In this document: positions 18,969 through 28,386 of the stretch, in pieces
How positions within the stretch are numbered: position 1 is the stretch's first letter
Layout of the letters: the number at the start of each line of letters is the position of its first letter
Assembly: GCF_027913035.1 (NCBI RefSeq)
Contig: NZ_CP115775.1
Location: 2,750,501 to 2,814,500 of the forward strand
DNA from: Paracoccus albus
Lineage (GTDB): Bacteria > Pseudomonadota > Alphaproteobacteria > Rhodobacterales > Rhodobacteraceae
Length of the DNA stretch: 64,000 bases
Direction of reading: 5' to 3'
Notes under the pieces: model-generated
What the model was told of the DNA's origin: nothing
What the model saw: the letters and a program-made list of their open reading frames with translations, nothing else
Databases searched by the model: none
Translations under genes and position numbers: made by a program

Positions 18969-19859
18969 ATGAACCAATTCATAGCCCCTCTTGTCACGAC
19001 CTTAGCGCTGACAACCGCCGCAGCAGCGCAGGACGTATCGATCACGACCGCGCAGGGCGAGGTCACCGTCCCGACCAATCCAGAGACGGTCGTGGCCTAT
19101 GACATCGCCGCGATAGACACGCTGCTTGCGCTTGGCGTCGATCTGGCCGGCGTGCCGGACAATCTTTATCTGTCCGATCTGGATGCAGGCGATGCCGCAG
19201 CTGTCGGCACCCTGTTCGAGCCTGACCTTGAGGCATTGGCGGGAATTGCGCCTGACCTGATTGTCGTCGGCGGACGCTCTGCCACGCAGCTTGATGCTGT
19301 CTCACAGGTTGCGCCGGCGATTGATATGACCATCGGCACGGATCTTGTGGCGGAAGCCGAAGCACGGGTTGACGCCTATGGCACGATCTTCGAAATGCCG
19401 GAGAAGGCAGAAGAGCTGAAGGCGGAGCTGGACGAAGCACTCGCCGGTCTCAAAACCGCTGCCGAGGGCAAGGGCAACGCACTGATTGTCATGACCAATG
19501 GCACGAAGATGGCGGCCTACGGCCCCGGCTCTCGTTTTGGTTGGCTGCATGAACAGACCGGCATGGCGCCGGCGATTGCCGACCTCTCCAGCGAGGAAAA
19601 CCACGGCAACGTCCTGACGCATGAGGCGATTGCCGAAGCCGATCCGGACTGGCTGTTCGTGCTGGATCGCGGTGCCGCCGTCGGTGAAGAGGGCGAAAGC
19701 GCCGAGCAGACGCTGAGCACGCCCTTGGTCGAAGGCACAAAGGCGTGGCAGAACGATCAGGTTGTCTATCTGCCCGCGGCAGAGCTGTATATCGGCGGCG
19801 GCGGCTGGGGTTCGCTGACGACGGTGATTTCCGCACTGACGACGGCCCTTCAAAAGTGA
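18969..19859 (+). CDS. Ferric-siderophore-binding periplasmic protein (FatB/YclQ type)
   Basis: A 296-aa periplasmic binding protein with signal peptide MNQFIAPLVTTLALTTAAAA, cut before QDVSI. The N-lobe carries PETVVAYDIAAIDTLLALG, the connecting helix follows near residue 135-165, and the C-lobe includes YGPGSRFGWLHEQTG, a phrase typical of catecholate-type FatB/YclQ/ViuP receptors. It delivers a ferric siderophore to the two permeases downstream. The ATG at 18969 is preceded by AAAAGGA; a TTG one codon earlier is also in frame. No TonB receptor or siderophore synthesis gene is adjacent. Confidence 0.85.
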   Translation: MNQFIAPLVTTLALTTAAAAQDVSITTAQGEVTVPTNPETVVAYDIAAIDTLLALGVDLAGVPDNLYLSDLDAGDAAAVGTLFEPDLEALAGIAPDLIVVGGRSATQLDAVSQVAPAIDMTIGTDLVAEAEARVDAYGTIFEMPEKAEELKAELDEALAGLKTAAEGKGNALIVMTNGTKMAAYGPGSRFGWLHEQTGMAPAIADLSSEENHGNVLTHEAIAEADPDWLFVLDRGAAVGEEGESAEQTLSTPLVEGTKAWQNDQVVYLPAAELYIGGGGWGSLTTVISALTTALQK

Positions 19860-20812
19860 GGCGACTGGCTGGCATGTTGCTCGCGGCGTTGCTGCCGCTG
19901 ACACTGGCCAGCCTGATGACCGGCGCCGCAAGCGTCGATATCTTTTCGGCAGGCAGTGACCCTTGGGCGCTTCTGGTGCTGATGGAATCGCGCCTGCCGC
20001 GCACACTGGCGATCCTGCTGACCGGCGCAGCCCTTTCGGTCGCAGGGCTATTGCTGCAGGCATTGGTGCGCAACCGCTTCGTTGGACCGGATACGGTCGG
20101 CACTGCGGAAAGCGCGGCGCTCGGCCTGCTTGTCATCACACTGCTTGCCCCTGCGGCCCCGATATGGGTCAAAATGGGCATCGCCTGTATCACCGCCATG
20201 CTTGGCACAGCGGTTTTTATTGCGGTCATCCGTCGCTTGCCACCGCAGGAAATCATGCTTGTCCCCATCGCCGGCATTGTGGTCGCAGGAGTCATCGGCT
20301 CTGTCGTGACCTACATCGCCTGGCAGGCCGATATGGTCCAATATGTGACGTCCTGGCTGATGGTCGGCGAATTTTCGGGCGTCGTCGCCGGGCGCTACGA
20401 AATCCTTTGGCTCGCGGGTATCGCGGCCGCCTTGGCATGGTTTGCGGCGGACCGGTTCGCCATTCTGGCGCTTGGGGACGGCGTCGCGACCGGGCTTGGC
20501 CTTGGGACACGCGGCGTCATGCGGCTGGGGCTTTTCACTGTCTCTCTTGTCAGCGCGATGGTGGTCACCACGGTCGGGATGATCCCCTTCATCGGTCTGG
20601 TGGTGCCCAACATCATCTCTCGTATCATGGGCGACAACCTGCGTGAGAGCCTGCCCATCGTTGCCCTTGCAGGCGCGGTGCTGCTGCTGTTCTGCGACCT
20701 GATCGGTCGGCTTATCCGCTATCCTTTCGAGATCCCCGTCGGCACCGTCATGGGCTTCATCGGTGCGGGTATATTTCTGTGGCTTCTGTATCGCAGGCCC
20801 GCCCGTGTCTGA
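19856..20812 (+). CDS. Ferric-siderophore ABC transporter permease 1 (FecCD family)
   Basis: A 318-aa membrane protein of the FecCD family, FatD/YclN-like. Characteristic stretches are SRLPRTLAILLTGAALSVAG and IPFIGLVVPNIISR, the ATPase-contact loop. I chose GTG at 19856 because it overlaps the binding-protein stop (GTGA), as elsewhere in this operon; the next ATG is six codons later. It would form a heterodimeric channel with the following permease. The stop overlaps the next gene. Confidence 0.84.
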   Translation: MRRLAGMLLAALLPLTLASLMTGAASVDIFSAGSDPWALLVLMESRLPRTLAILLTGAALSVAGLLLQALVRNRFVGPDTVGTAESAALGLLVITLLAPAAPIWVKMGIACITAMLGTAVFIAVIRRLPPQEIMLVPIAGIVVAGVIGSVVTYIAWQADMVQYVTSWLMVGEFSGVVAGRYEILWLAGIAAALAWFAADRFAILALGDGVATGLGLGTRGVMRLGLFTVSLVSAMVVTTVGMIPFIGLVVPNIISRIMGDNLRESLPIVALAGAVLLLFCDLIGRLIRYPFEIPVGTVMGFIGAGIFLWLLYRRPARV

Positions 20813-21812
20813 TGCAGCAATTCCGATGGTGACGGGGCGCGCAGCACATCCGGCCCGGTTTCTGGTCTTTCTGGGCCTGTTGTTGGCGGTGGCATCTGCG
20901 ACGTGGATGTTTCAGGGCCTTGGCGACGGCAACCGCGCCTTCATCCTGCAGCTGCGCGCGCTCAAACTGGGGGCGCTGATTACGGTCGGTGCCGCGGTTG
21001 GCGTATCAACCATAATCTTCCAGACCGTCGCCGCGAACCGGGTTCTGACGCCGTCGATCATGGGGTTCGACTCGCTCTATGTGCTGCTTCAGACAGCAAC
21101 GGTTGCCATGATCGGCACGGCCAGCTTCGCGGCGATCCCCGACATGCCCAAGTTCCTGATCGAGGTTGCGGTCATGTGTGTGCTTGCGATCATCCTGTTC
21201 GGCACATTGCTGGGAAATGGCACGCGCGATATTGGCCGGACGATCCTGACAGGCGTCATTCTTGGCGTCATGTTCCGCTCTGCCTCCGGCCTTCTGGGGC
21301 GGCTGATGGACCCGAATGAATATGCCGTTGTGCAGGCATCCAGCGTGGTGAATTTTTCCCGCGCCGATACGGAGTTGCTGCCGATCGGCGCGACGCTTTG
21401 CGTATGGGCGATAGGGATTTCGCTTTGGCTTGCGCCGAAATTCGATGTAGTGGCGCTTGGCAGAGACAGTGCAACCTCACTTGGGCTGCGCTTTGGCCGG
21501 ATGGTGGTCATCTGCCTTGGGCTGGTGGCGATCCTTGTCTCTGTCGCTACGGCCCTTGTCGGGCCGATGTCCCTGTTCGGGGCAGCGGCTTTCTTTGGCC
21601 TTATCGTCGCGGGCATGACCCACGGCATCGCGGGAACCCACCGGCACGCCCTGTTGCTGCCCGGCGCGGCGCTGATTGCCGCCAATATCCTTGTGATCGG
21701 ACAAATGCTGTTTGAACGCGCGCTTGGCCAGCAGGCGGCCTTGTCTGTGGTCATAGAGTTCGCTGGCGGCTTGTTCTTCCTTTACCTGTTACTGAAAGGC
21801 CGCATCCGATGA
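20805..21812 (+). CDS. Ferric-siderophore ABC transporter permease 2 (FecCD family)
   Basis: A 335-aa membrane protein of the FatC/YclO branch of FecCD. It shows LKLGALITVGAAVGVSTIIF followed by QTVAANRVLTPSIMGFDSLY, which corresponds to the conserved first helices, and ends FFLYLLLKGRIR. The GTG at 20805 overlaps the previous stop; ATG at 20826 is a plausible alternative. The two permeases are clearly different proteins, so the channel is a heterodimer, as in the Bacillus YclNOPQ petrobactin importer. The stop overlaps the ATPase start (ATGA). Confidence 0.84.
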   Translation: MSDAAIPMVTGRAAHPARFLVFLGLLLAVASATWMFQGLGDGNRAFILQLRALKLGALITVGAAVGVSTIIFQTVAANRVLTPSIMGFDSLYVLLQTATVAMIGTASFAAIPDMPKFLIEVAVMCVLAIILFGTLLGNGTRDIGRTILTGVILGVMFRSASGLLGRLMDPNEYAVVQASSVVNFSRADTELLPIGATLCVWAIGISLWLAPKFDVVALGRDSATSLGLRFGRMVVICLGLVAILVSVATALVGPMSLFGAAAFFGLIVAGMTHGIAGTHRHALLLPGAALIAANILVIGQMLFERALGQQAALSVVIEFAGGLFFLYLLLKGRIR

Positions 21813-22567
21813 TCACGCTGGCCGGTGTTTGCCATCAGATTGGCCAGGCCCCGATCCTGTCCGACGTCTCGACAGAGGTTCCGCGCGGCAAGCTGACTGC
21901 CCTTATCGGCCCGAACGGCGCCGGGAAATCCACGCTGCTGCGCCTGATCGGCCGGTTAGAGACGCTGCAAAAGGGGCAGATCCTCATCGACGGCAACAAT
22001 ATCGCCGAGACGCGGACAGAAGACCTTGCGCGCAGGATGGCAATTCTTGGTCAGCAAACCGTCATTTCCAGCAGGCTGCGCCTGTCGGATCTGGTTGCCT
22101 TCGGTCGCTGGCCCCATCATCAGGGCCGCCCCCGGCCCGAGGATAAGGCTGCCGTCACGGCTGCATTGGACACATTCGGTCTGACCGGACTGTCCAGCCG
22201 CTTTCTGGACGAGGTATCAGGCGGTCAGGCTCAGCGGGCCTTTCTTGCAATGACCATTGCGCAGGATACGGATTGGCTGTTGCTGGATGAACCGCTGAAC
22301 AATCTGGATATGTCGCACGCGCGCCTGCTGATGCAGCGCCTTTCGCAGCTTGTCCGAGAGTCAGGTAAAAGCGTTGTCGTCGTCGTGCATGAGGTCAACT
22401 ATGCGGCCGCCTGGGCGGATCATATCGTTGCCCTGAAAGAGGGTCGCATTGTCGCCACCGGACCCGCGCAGGAGGTGCTGACCGGCGATGGGCTGACCGA
22501 GCTATACGATACCCCAGTCAGCGTCACCGAATTTGATGGGCGCCCGCTGGTCCTTCATCACTACTGA
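21809..22567 (+). CDS. Ferric-siderophore ABC transporter ATPase (FatE/YclP type)
   Basis: A 252-aa ATPase with Walker A GPNGAGKST near residue 35, signature VSGGQAQRAFLAMTIAQ, Walker B WLLLDEPLNNLDM and switch VVVHEVNYA. It starts inside the stop of permease 2 and completes a four-gene importer. Its stop is 21 bases from the convergent allA stop, with no obvious terminator between them. The substrate class is inferred from the binding protein. Confidence 0.86.
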   Translation: MITLAGVCHQIGQAPILSDVSTEVPRGKLTALIGPNGAGKSTLLRLIGRLETLQKGQILIDGNNIAETRTEDLARRMAILGQQTVISSRLRLSDLVAFGRWPHHQGRPRPEDKAAVTAALDTFGLTGLSSRFLDEVSGGQAQRAFLAMTIAQDTDWLLLDEPLNNLDMSHARLLMQRLSQLVRESGKSVVVVVHEVNYAAAWADHIVALKEGRIVATGPAQEVLTGDGLTELYDTPVSVTEFDGRPLVLHHY

Positions 22568-22588
22568 CGACCTTCTACCCTCCGGCCA

Positions 22589-23080
22589 TCAGACCTCTAC
22601 GGTCATCGGCTCGGCAAGCCAATGTTCCTCAAGATTGCTCTCCGGTCCGATCCGGTCAATCACGCCGTAGATGCCAGTCCCATCCAATGGGCAAAGCACA
22701 CCATGCCACACGTTGCGATGGAGGTTCACGCCCTGCCCTGCCCTCGCGATAAAGGCGCGGATATTGGCAGGCTGGCCGTCGGCATCGTCGGCCACCACGA
22801 CCAGAAAGCGGGATTGTGACATCGGAATGAACGCCTGAGAGCCAAGCGGATGACGCTCCAGCATGTCCAGCCGGTGAGGTGTTTCGCGCAATTGGGCCTG
22901 AAACACGCTGATCCCGGCGGCACCACCGCCAAAATCCATCCGCGCTCGATCATGAAAGCGGCCGCATTTGCCTTCGTTGATCAGCTTGTCGGGCTCGCCC
23001 GAGGCTTCGAGCACCTCGCCATAAGGCGCGAAAGCCTCCGCAGTCAGCGGCTCAGCGGTGATCGTGGGTGGGTGGGTCAT
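22589..23080 (-). CDS. allA: Ureidoglycolate lyase AllA
   Basis: A 163-aa cytoplasmic lyase that splits (S)-ureidoglycolate into glyoxylate and urea, the last step of allantoin breakdown. The family pattern is clear: FAPYGEVLEASGEP near residue 17, HPLGSQAFIPMSQSRFLVVV near 77, and RNVWHGVLCPLDG near 125. It overlaps the upstream puuE-uraD gene by four bases (ATGA), so the two are co-translated. Its products feed two neighbours: malate synthase takes glyoxylate and urease takes urea. Confidence 0.95.
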   Translation of the reverse strand: MTHPPTITAEPLTAEAFAPYGEVLEASGEPDKLINEGKCGRFHDRARMDFGGGAAGISVFQAQLRETPHRLDMLERHPLGSQAFIPMSQSRFLVVVADDADGQPANIRAFIARAGQGVNLHRNVWHGVLCPLDGTGIYGVIDRIGPESNLEEHWLAEPMTVEV

Positions 23081-24492
23081 GGCAGCATCGTCCTCAGTCG
23101 CAGTTCTGCAATTCGTTCAACCTGGCTTGTCGCCTCGGCAAACTCTGCCTCTCGGCTGTTGTCGATCCGGTGGCGAAAGGCGGCAAGGATGCCTGCCTTA
23201 TCGTGATCCCGAACGGCAATAATGAAGGGGAAACCGTGCTTGGCAACATAGGCATCGTTCAACCGCGTAAACTCCTCCCGCTCCTCATCCGTCAGCGCAT
23301 CCAGACCGGCGCTCGCCTGTTCCGATGTCGATTCAGCCGTCAGCCGCTTCGCCTGCGCCAGCTTACCCGCAAGGTCCGGATGCGCGGTCAGCACAGCCAG
23401 CCGCTCCGTCTCTGACGCTGATCGGAAGATGCGGCACAGCGCATTGTGCAGACCGATGGCGCTGTCATGCGCGGGGCCGAGTTCCAACGCCCAGGCACGT
23501 TCGGCGATCCAGGGCGAATGTTCGATGATGCTGCCATAGCGGCTGACAAAGGTGTCGCGATCCATCTTCGACGGACGCTCAAACTGTTGGGGCGGATGTG
23601 TTTTGGCCCAATGCCGCGCGATGTCGATCCTGCGCGGCGTCCAGACATCTTCGAAGCCCTGAATATAGTCGATGAAGTGCTTCAGCCCCGCCAGCTTGCC
23701 CGGCCTTCCGATCAGGCGGCAATGCAGGCCAATGCTCATCATCTTTGGCGCACCGGCCTCTCCCTCCTCATACAGCACATCGAAGGCATCCTTCAGATAT
23801 TGAAAGAACTGCTCTCCGGTGATGTAGCCGGGCGCTGTTGCAAAACGCATATCATTGGCTTCAAGCGTATAGGGAATGATCAGCTGATCTCGCCCACCGA
23901 TATGCTTCCAGTATGGCAAATCGTCGTCATAGGTGTCGGAAACATAGGCGAACTGCCCGGTTTCGGCGGTCAGCCGGACGGTGTTTTCGCTGCAACGGCC
24001 GGTATACCAACCTTCTGGCGGGCTGCCGACGACCTCGGCATGCAAACGGATCGCTTCGGCAATGGCGGCGCGCTCTTCGTCCTCGGACATATCCTTATGC
24101 TCGACCCATTTCAGGCCATGCGACGCGACCTCCCATCCGGCGGATTTCATTGCAGCGACCTGTTCCGGGCTGCGGGCAAGGGCCGACGCGACGCCATAGA
24201 TCGTGACCGGAATACCGGACCCGGTGAAAAGCCGGTGCAGGCGCCAGAACCCGGCGCGCGCGCCATATTCATAGATCGATTCCATGTTCCAGTGCCGCTG
24301 ACCCGGCCACATGGCAGCACCTGCAATGTCGGACAGGAATGCCTCTGACGCCGCATCTCCGTGCAGGACGCAGTTCTCCCCCCCCTCTTCATAGTTCAGC
24401 ACGAATTGAACGGCGACCTTCGCCCCCCCGGGCCATTTGGGATCAGGCGGGTTCTGCCCGTAACCGCGCATATCGCGAGCGTAACGTTTCAT
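23077..24492 (-). CDS. puuE: Fused allantoinase PuuE and OHCU decarboxylase UraD
   Basis: A 471-aa two-domain enzyme. Residues 1 to about 305 are a cofactor-light polysaccharide-deacetylase-type allantoinase (GGAKVAVQFVLNYEEGGENC, EVASHGLKWVEHKDMS, PPEGWYTGRCSENT). It opens the allantoin ring to allantoate. From about residue 310 (MDRDTFVSRYG) to the end is 2-oxo-4-hydroxy-4-carboxy-5-ureidoimidazoline decarboxylase, with the catalytic-type HPDLAGK, TSEQASAGLD and FPFIIAVR. It makes S-allantoin from the product of UraH. The fusion joins two consecutive steps. The gene diverges from uraH, which performs the step before UraD. Confidence 0.93.
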   Translation of the reverse strand: MKRYARDMRGYGQNPPDPKWPGGAKVAVQFVLNYEEGGENCVLHGDAASEAFLSDIAGAAMWPGQRHWNMESIYEYGARAGFWRLHRLFTGSGIPVTIYGVASALARSPEQVAAMKSAGWEVASHGLKWVEHKDMSEDEERAAIAEAIRLHAEVVGSPPEGWYTGRCSENTVRLTAETGQFAYVSDTYDDDLPYWKHIGGRDQLIIPYTLEANDMRFATAPGYITGEQFFQYLKDAFDVLYEEGEAGAPKMMSIGLHCRLIGRPGKLAGLKHFIDYIQGFEDVWTPRRIDIARHWAKTHPPQQFERPSKMDRDTFVSRYGSIIEHSPWIAERAWALELGPAHDSAIGLHNALCRIFRSASETERLAVLTAHPDLAGKLAQAKRLTAESTSEQASAGLDALTDEEREEFTRLNDAYVAKHGFPFIIAVRDHDKAGILAAFRHRIDNSREAEFAEATSQVERIAELRLRTMLP

Positions 24493-24552
24493 GGAATGCC
24501 TCCGTTCTCGGGCCCGTTCTAGCGCAAAGCGGCGCGATAGACTTTCGTCTTT

Positions 24553-24581
24553 TTGCAGAATGACTTTCTTACCTGTTTAAT
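24553..24581 (+). promoter_or_regulatory. Possible uraH promoter
   Basis: TTGCAG (24553-24558) and TTTAAT (24576-24581) are separated by 17 bases and lie 85 bases before the uraH start, within the divergent puuE-uraH gap. The match is moderate and there may be an overlapping regulator site that I cannot identify. Confidence 0.3.
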
Positions 24582-24665
24582 ATGGGTTCAGCGCCCGAAA
24601 GGGTCCAGAGTGACACCCAAGGATCGCCCTTGCGAAGATTGCGACCAAGAGGAGTTAAGACGACG

Positions 24666-24998
24666 ATGGCCGGATATCTGACGACACATGTGCTGGACAC
24701 AGCCAAAGGTACACCTGCCGCCGGGCTGAGGATTGAGTTGTTCCGGATTGAGGGCGAGGCACGCAGCCATCTGAAATCGCTGACGACCAATGCCGATGGC
24801 CGCACCGACGAACAGATCCTGCCAGAGGACGAATTTGCGACCGGCACCTATGAACTGGTCTTTCACGCCGGGGATTATCTGGGTCAACGGGATTTTCTGG
24901 ACATCATCCCGCTGCGCTTCATCATGTCAGAGGCAAGCCACTATCACGTTCCCTTGCTGCTTTCGCCTTACGGCTACTCGACCTATCGGGGCAGTTAA
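24666..24998 (+). CDS. uraH: 5-hydroxyisourate hydrolase UraH
   Basis: A 110-aa transthyretin-like enzyme that hydrolyses 5-hydroxyisourate, the direct product of urate oxidation, to OHCU. The N-terminal signature [20 protein letters not shown] carries the catalytic His, and the protein ends in the diagnostic tetrapeptide YRGS. The start at 24666 follows GAGGAG at a slightly long spacing. It is a single gene divergent from puuE-uraD and allA and is closed by a strong terminator. No secretion signal is present, so it acts in the cytoplasm. Confidence 0.96.
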   Translation: MAGYLTTHVLDTAKGTPAAGLRIELFRIEGEARSHLKSLTTNADGRTDEQILPEDEFATGTYELVFHAGDYLGQRDFLDIIPLRFIMSEASHYHVPLLLSPYGYSTYRGS

Positions 24999-25001
24999 TG
25001 A

Positions 25002-25036
25002 AACCGCCGCGCAAGATGCGCGGCGGTTCTGTTATT
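25002..25036. terminator. Bidirectional terminator between uraH and glcB
   Basis: AACCGCCGCGC (25002-25012) pairs perfectly with GCGCGGCGGTT (25018-25028) across a 5-base loop, followed on the + strand by CTGTTATT. It lies between the convergent stops of uraH and malate synthase and probably serves both. Confidence 0.82.
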
Positions 25037-25049
25037 GCAGCGGGTCCGC

Positions 25050-27206
25050 TCAAGCGACGCCGTGCTTTTCCTTGAACTTCAGCCGATATTCGTGAAGCAG
25101 CGGTTCGGTATAGCCCGAAGGCTGCTCGCGCCCTTTGAACACCAGATCGCAGGCAGCCTGAAACGCGAGCGAATCCGACCCGTCGCCCATCGGCAGATAA
25201 GACGGATCGCCCTCGTTCTGACGATCCACGATGGCAGCCGCCTTCTTCATCGCATCCATCACACGATCATCGGTGACCACCCCGTGATGCAGCCAGTTCG
25301 CCAGCATCTGAGAACTGATGCGGCAGGTCGCGCGGTCCTCCATCTGGCCGACGTCATTGATGTCCGGCACCTTTGAGCAGCCGACACCCTGATCGACCCA
25401 ACGGACGACATAGCCAAGGATACCCTGCGCATTGTTCAGGATTTCCGCATCGACATCTTCTTCCGGATACAGGTTCGACGGCGCCAGCGGAATTTGCAGC
25501 AGTTCATCCAGCGTCCGGCGGGGCGCCTTTTTCAGGATCTCATCCTGCCGTTGCTTCACACTGACCTGATGGTAATGCGTGGCATGAAGCGTCGCCGCGG
25601 TCGGAGACGGCACCCAGGCACAATTTGCGCCGGATTTCGGATGGCCGATCTTGGCCTCCAGCATCGCCTCCATCCGGTCGGGCATGGCCCACATGCCTTT
25701 GCCGATCTGGCCTTTCCCCTGAAAACCGCAGGCAAGCGCAATATCGACGTTGCGATCCTCATAGGCCGAAAGCCAGGTTTCGTCCTTCATCTGCGCCTTG
25801 CGCTTCATGACACCCGCTTCCATCGAGGTGTGGATCTCATCCCCCGTCCGGTCAAGGAAGCCGGTATTGACGAAGGCCGCCCGGTGCCGCGCAGCGCGGA
25901 TACATTCCTTCAGGTTGGCCGAGGTCCGGCGTTCCTCATCCATGATGCCGATCTTGATGGTGTGCCGCGGCAGGCCAAGGATATCCTCGACAGCACCGAA
26001 GATCTCATCGGCAAGCGCTACCTCATCGGGGCCGTGCATCTTCGGCTTCACGATATAGACCGAGGCTTCGGAATTTGCCTGTGCACCTTTCAGATCGTGC
26101 ATTGCGGCCGCCGTGGTGAACAGCGCATCCATAATGCCTTCCGGAATATCGGCGCCATCCGCATTGCGCACGGCCGGGTTGGTCATCAGATGGCCGACAT
26201 TGCGGACGAACATCAGTGCGCGCCCCTTCAGCTTTGCATCGCTGCCGTCGGGGGTTTTGTAGGCAATGTCATCCTCCAGGCGGCGCGTCATCTGCTTTCC
26301 GCCCTTTTCGAACGTCTCTTGCAGCGTGCCGTTCATCAGGCCCAGCCAGTTGCCATAGGCCAGCACCTTGTCCGTTGCATCGACCGCAGCGACCGAATCC
26401 TCACAATCCATGATTGCCGAGATCGCGGATTCCAGCCGCACATCAGACACACCGGCTTTGTCGGTTTTTCCAATGTCATGCGACGGATCAATGTCGATGA
26501 TGATGTGCAAGCCATTGTGCACCAACACGATCCCCGAGGGCTTTGCAGCATCGCCCATATAGCCCGCGAGAGCGCGCGCATCTTTCAGCGCTGCCTCACC
26601 GGAACCCGTCTGTGCCGTCAGCGCGCCGTCTTTTACTGCATATCCGGTCACATCGGCATGGCTGGCACCATCCAGAGGAACGGCCTGATCCAGAAATTTC
26701 TTGGCCCATGCGATGACCTGCGCACCTCGCGCTGCATCATAGCCCTTGCCCTGCGGCAGGCTGCCCATCGCGTCCGATCCATACAGCGCATCATACAGGC
26801 TGCCCCAACGCGCATTTGCCGCATTCAGCGCAAAACGCGCATTCATAACCGGCACAACAAGCTGAGGCCCGCAAATCGTGGCGACTTCCGGGTCCACATT
26901 CGCGGTATCGATCGCAAAATCCGGCCCCTCGGGTTTCAGATAACCGATCTGCTCAAGGAACGCACGATAGGCACCGGCATCAAATTCGGAGTTGCGATGA
27001 GAGACGTGCCATTTGTCGATGGCCGACTGCAGCTCTTCCCGTTTTTTCAGCGCATCGGCATTCAATGGGGCGAAACGCGCGAAAAGGTCCGCCAGCCCCG
27101 TCCAGAAATCATCCGCTGACACGCCAATGCCCGGCAAAAGTTCATTCTCGGCAAAATCGGCCAGTTCGGTGGCGACCTGAAGGCCGGCCTTGTCAACAAA
27201 TGCCAT
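25050..27206 (-). CDS. glcB: Malate synthase G
   Basis: A 718-aa single-chain malate synthase (isoform G length), condensing glyoxylate with acetyl-CoA to malate. Recognisable regions are the Mg-binding and active-site barrel ([35 protein letters not shown]), [13 protein letters not shown] near residue 430, and the C-terminal helical plug with [12 protein letters not shown]. The start at 27206 has GGGAG upstream; an ATG 36 bases earlier lacks one. By location it should consume glyoxylate made by AllA, so purine carbon enters the TCA cycle. A separate role in glycolate or acetate use is also possible. Confidence 0.96.
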   Translation of the reverse strand: MAFVDKAGLQVATELADFAENELLPGIGVSADDFWTGLADLFARFAPLNADALKKREELQSAIDKWHVSHRNSEFDAGAYRAFLEQIGYLKPEGPDFAIDTANVDPEVATICGPQLVVPVMNARFALNAANARWGSLYDALYGSDAMGSLPQGKGYDAARGAQVIAWAKKFLDQAVPLDGASHADVTGYAVKDGALTAQTGSGEAALKDARALAGYMGDAAKPSGIVLVHNGLHIIIDIDPSHDIGKTDKAGVSDVRLESAISAIMDCEDSVAAVDATDKVLAYGNWLGLMNGTLQETFEKGGKQMTRRLEDDIAYKTPDGSDAKLKGRALMFVRNVGHLMTNPAVRNADGADIPEGIMDALFTTAAAMHDLKGAQANSEASVYIVKPKMHGPDEVALADEIFGAVEDILGLPRHTIKIGIMDEERRTSANLKECIRAARHRAAFVNTGFLDRTGDEIHTSMEAGVMKRKAQMKDETWLSAYEDRNVDIALACGFQGKGQIGKGMWAMPDRMEAMLEAKIGHPKSGANCAWVPSPTAATLHATHYHQVSVKQRQDEILKKAPRRTLDELLQIPLAPSNLYPEEDVDAEILNNAQGILGYVVRWVDQGVGCSKVPDINDVGQMEDRATCRISSQMLANWLHHGVVTDDRVMDAMKKAAAIVDRQNEGDPSYLPMGDGSDSLAFQAACDLVFKGREQPSGYTEPLLHEYRLKFKEKHGVA

Positions 27207-27340
27207 CGCGGCGTCTCCCTTCTTGTTCATTGGGCAGGGCAAAAACCTGCCGCACCCTTGTCAATGGATCGCAGCGTCAGGGCAAGCCCTGTTAGCCCAA
27301 ACAGACAAGTCGTGCCGTGTCGTCATGGTCAGAACAGCGG

Positions 27341-27357
27341 TGGCGCAGGCTGCGCCA
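27341..27357. repeat. Short perfect inverted repeat upstream of glcB
   Basis: TGGCGCA (27341-27347) and TGCGCCA (27351-27357) flank three bases. It lies in the 237-base gap between the allE stop and the glcB start (both minus strand), 135 bases before glcB. It could be an operator or a weak terminator for allE; no T run follows on either strand. Nothing else is recognisable in the gap. Confidence 0.3.
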
Positions 27358-27443
27358 AGCGTCATGACAGCGAAGGGAAAGCTTGGCTGTGGGGGCATAC
27401 CTGTCAGCAGCCGGTACTCAGGCGCATCGACAAGTGGCTGATT

Positions 27444-28262
27444 TCACAATGACATATGCCGGTTGACGTCCTTGTAAAGCAGATAGCGGAACGGCCCCGG
27501 CCCCCCGGCGTAGCAGGCTTGCGGGCAAAAAGCGCGCAACCACATGAAATCGCCTGCTTCGACCTCAACCCAATCCTGATTTAGACGATAAACCGCCTTC
27601 CCTTCCAGAACGTAAAGCCCATGCTCCATGACATGCGTTTCAGCGAAGGGAATGACCCCGCCAGGCTGGAACGTCACGATGGTGACATGCATGTCGTGGC
27701 GAAGATCGGCCGGATCGACAAAGCGGGTCGTGGCCCACGCACCATCCGTATCCGGCATGGGCGTCGGCTCTATCATGCTTTCGTTGGCGATCACCGGGTC
27801 GGGCGCGTCCAGACCTTCCACGAACTGATAGGCCTTGCGGATCCAGTGGAAGCGGGCTGGGACGTCATTCTGGTTTTTCAGGCTCCATTCAACGCCCGGC
27901 GGAATATAGGCATACCCCCCCGGCTCCAGCCGGTCTGTCTTCCCGGCAACAGTAAGGGTAACTGCGCCTTCGACCACGAACAGGACGGCCTCGACCCCCT
28001 CCTCCGTCTCGGGCCGCTCGCTGCCGCCACCGGGAAGCACCTCGGCAATATATTGCGAGAAGGTTTCCGCAAAGCCCGACAACGGCCGAGCGATCACCCA
28101 GAACCGCGCCTTTTCCCAGAAGGGCAGCAGTGAGGTCACGATATCGCTGAAAGTCCCCTTCGGAACGACCGCATAGGCTTCGGTGAACATCGCCCGGTCC
28201 GTCAGAAGCTGCGTCTGCGGCGGCAGTCCGCCCTTTGGTGCATAATAGCTGCGTTCGGCCAT
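27444..28262 (-). CDS. allE: (S)-ureidoglycine aminohydrolase AllE
   Basis: A 272-aa bicupin Mn-dependent enzyme that removes ammonia from (S)-ureidoglycine to give (S)-ureidoglycolate, the substrate of AllA. Features are the opening YYAPKGGLPPQTQLLTDRA, the first cupin near residues 85-140, and the second cupin with metal ligands in VIPFAETHVMEHGLYVLEG. The start at 28262 follows AAAGGAAG; a GTG two codons earlier is in frame. It lies downstream of xdhB in the same direction after a 124-base gap. Its presence implies the amidohydrolase route from allantoate, whose enzyme is not in the window. Confidence 0.93.
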   Translation of the reverse strand: MAERSYYAPKGGLPPQTQLLTDRAMFTEAYAVVPKGTFSDIVTSLLPFWEKARFWVIARPLSGFAETFSQYIAEVLPGGGSERPETEEGVEAVLFVVEGAVTLTVAGKTDRLEPGGYAYIPPGVEWSLKNQNDVPARFHWIRKAYQFVEGLDAPDPVIANESMIEPTPMPDTDGAWATTRFVDPADLRHDMHVTIVTFQPGGVIPFAETHVMEHGLYVLEGKAVYRLNQDWVEVEAGDFMWLRAFCPQACYAGGPGPFRYLLYKDVNRHMSL

Positions 28263-28386
28263 GTTCACTTCCTTTGGATGGTATCGGATATTTGAGCAGC
28301 CGGTGGCCCCGAAGCCAATGCGCTTACCTCAGCGTATCGCAGAAAGGATTTTCAGGCGATTCTTGACAATGGCAGCAATGCCCCCC

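Noticed and set aside
25494..27119. 541-codon open frame antisense to malate synthase G
   Set aside because: Malate synthase is certain on the minus strand, and this frame lacks any recognisable feature.
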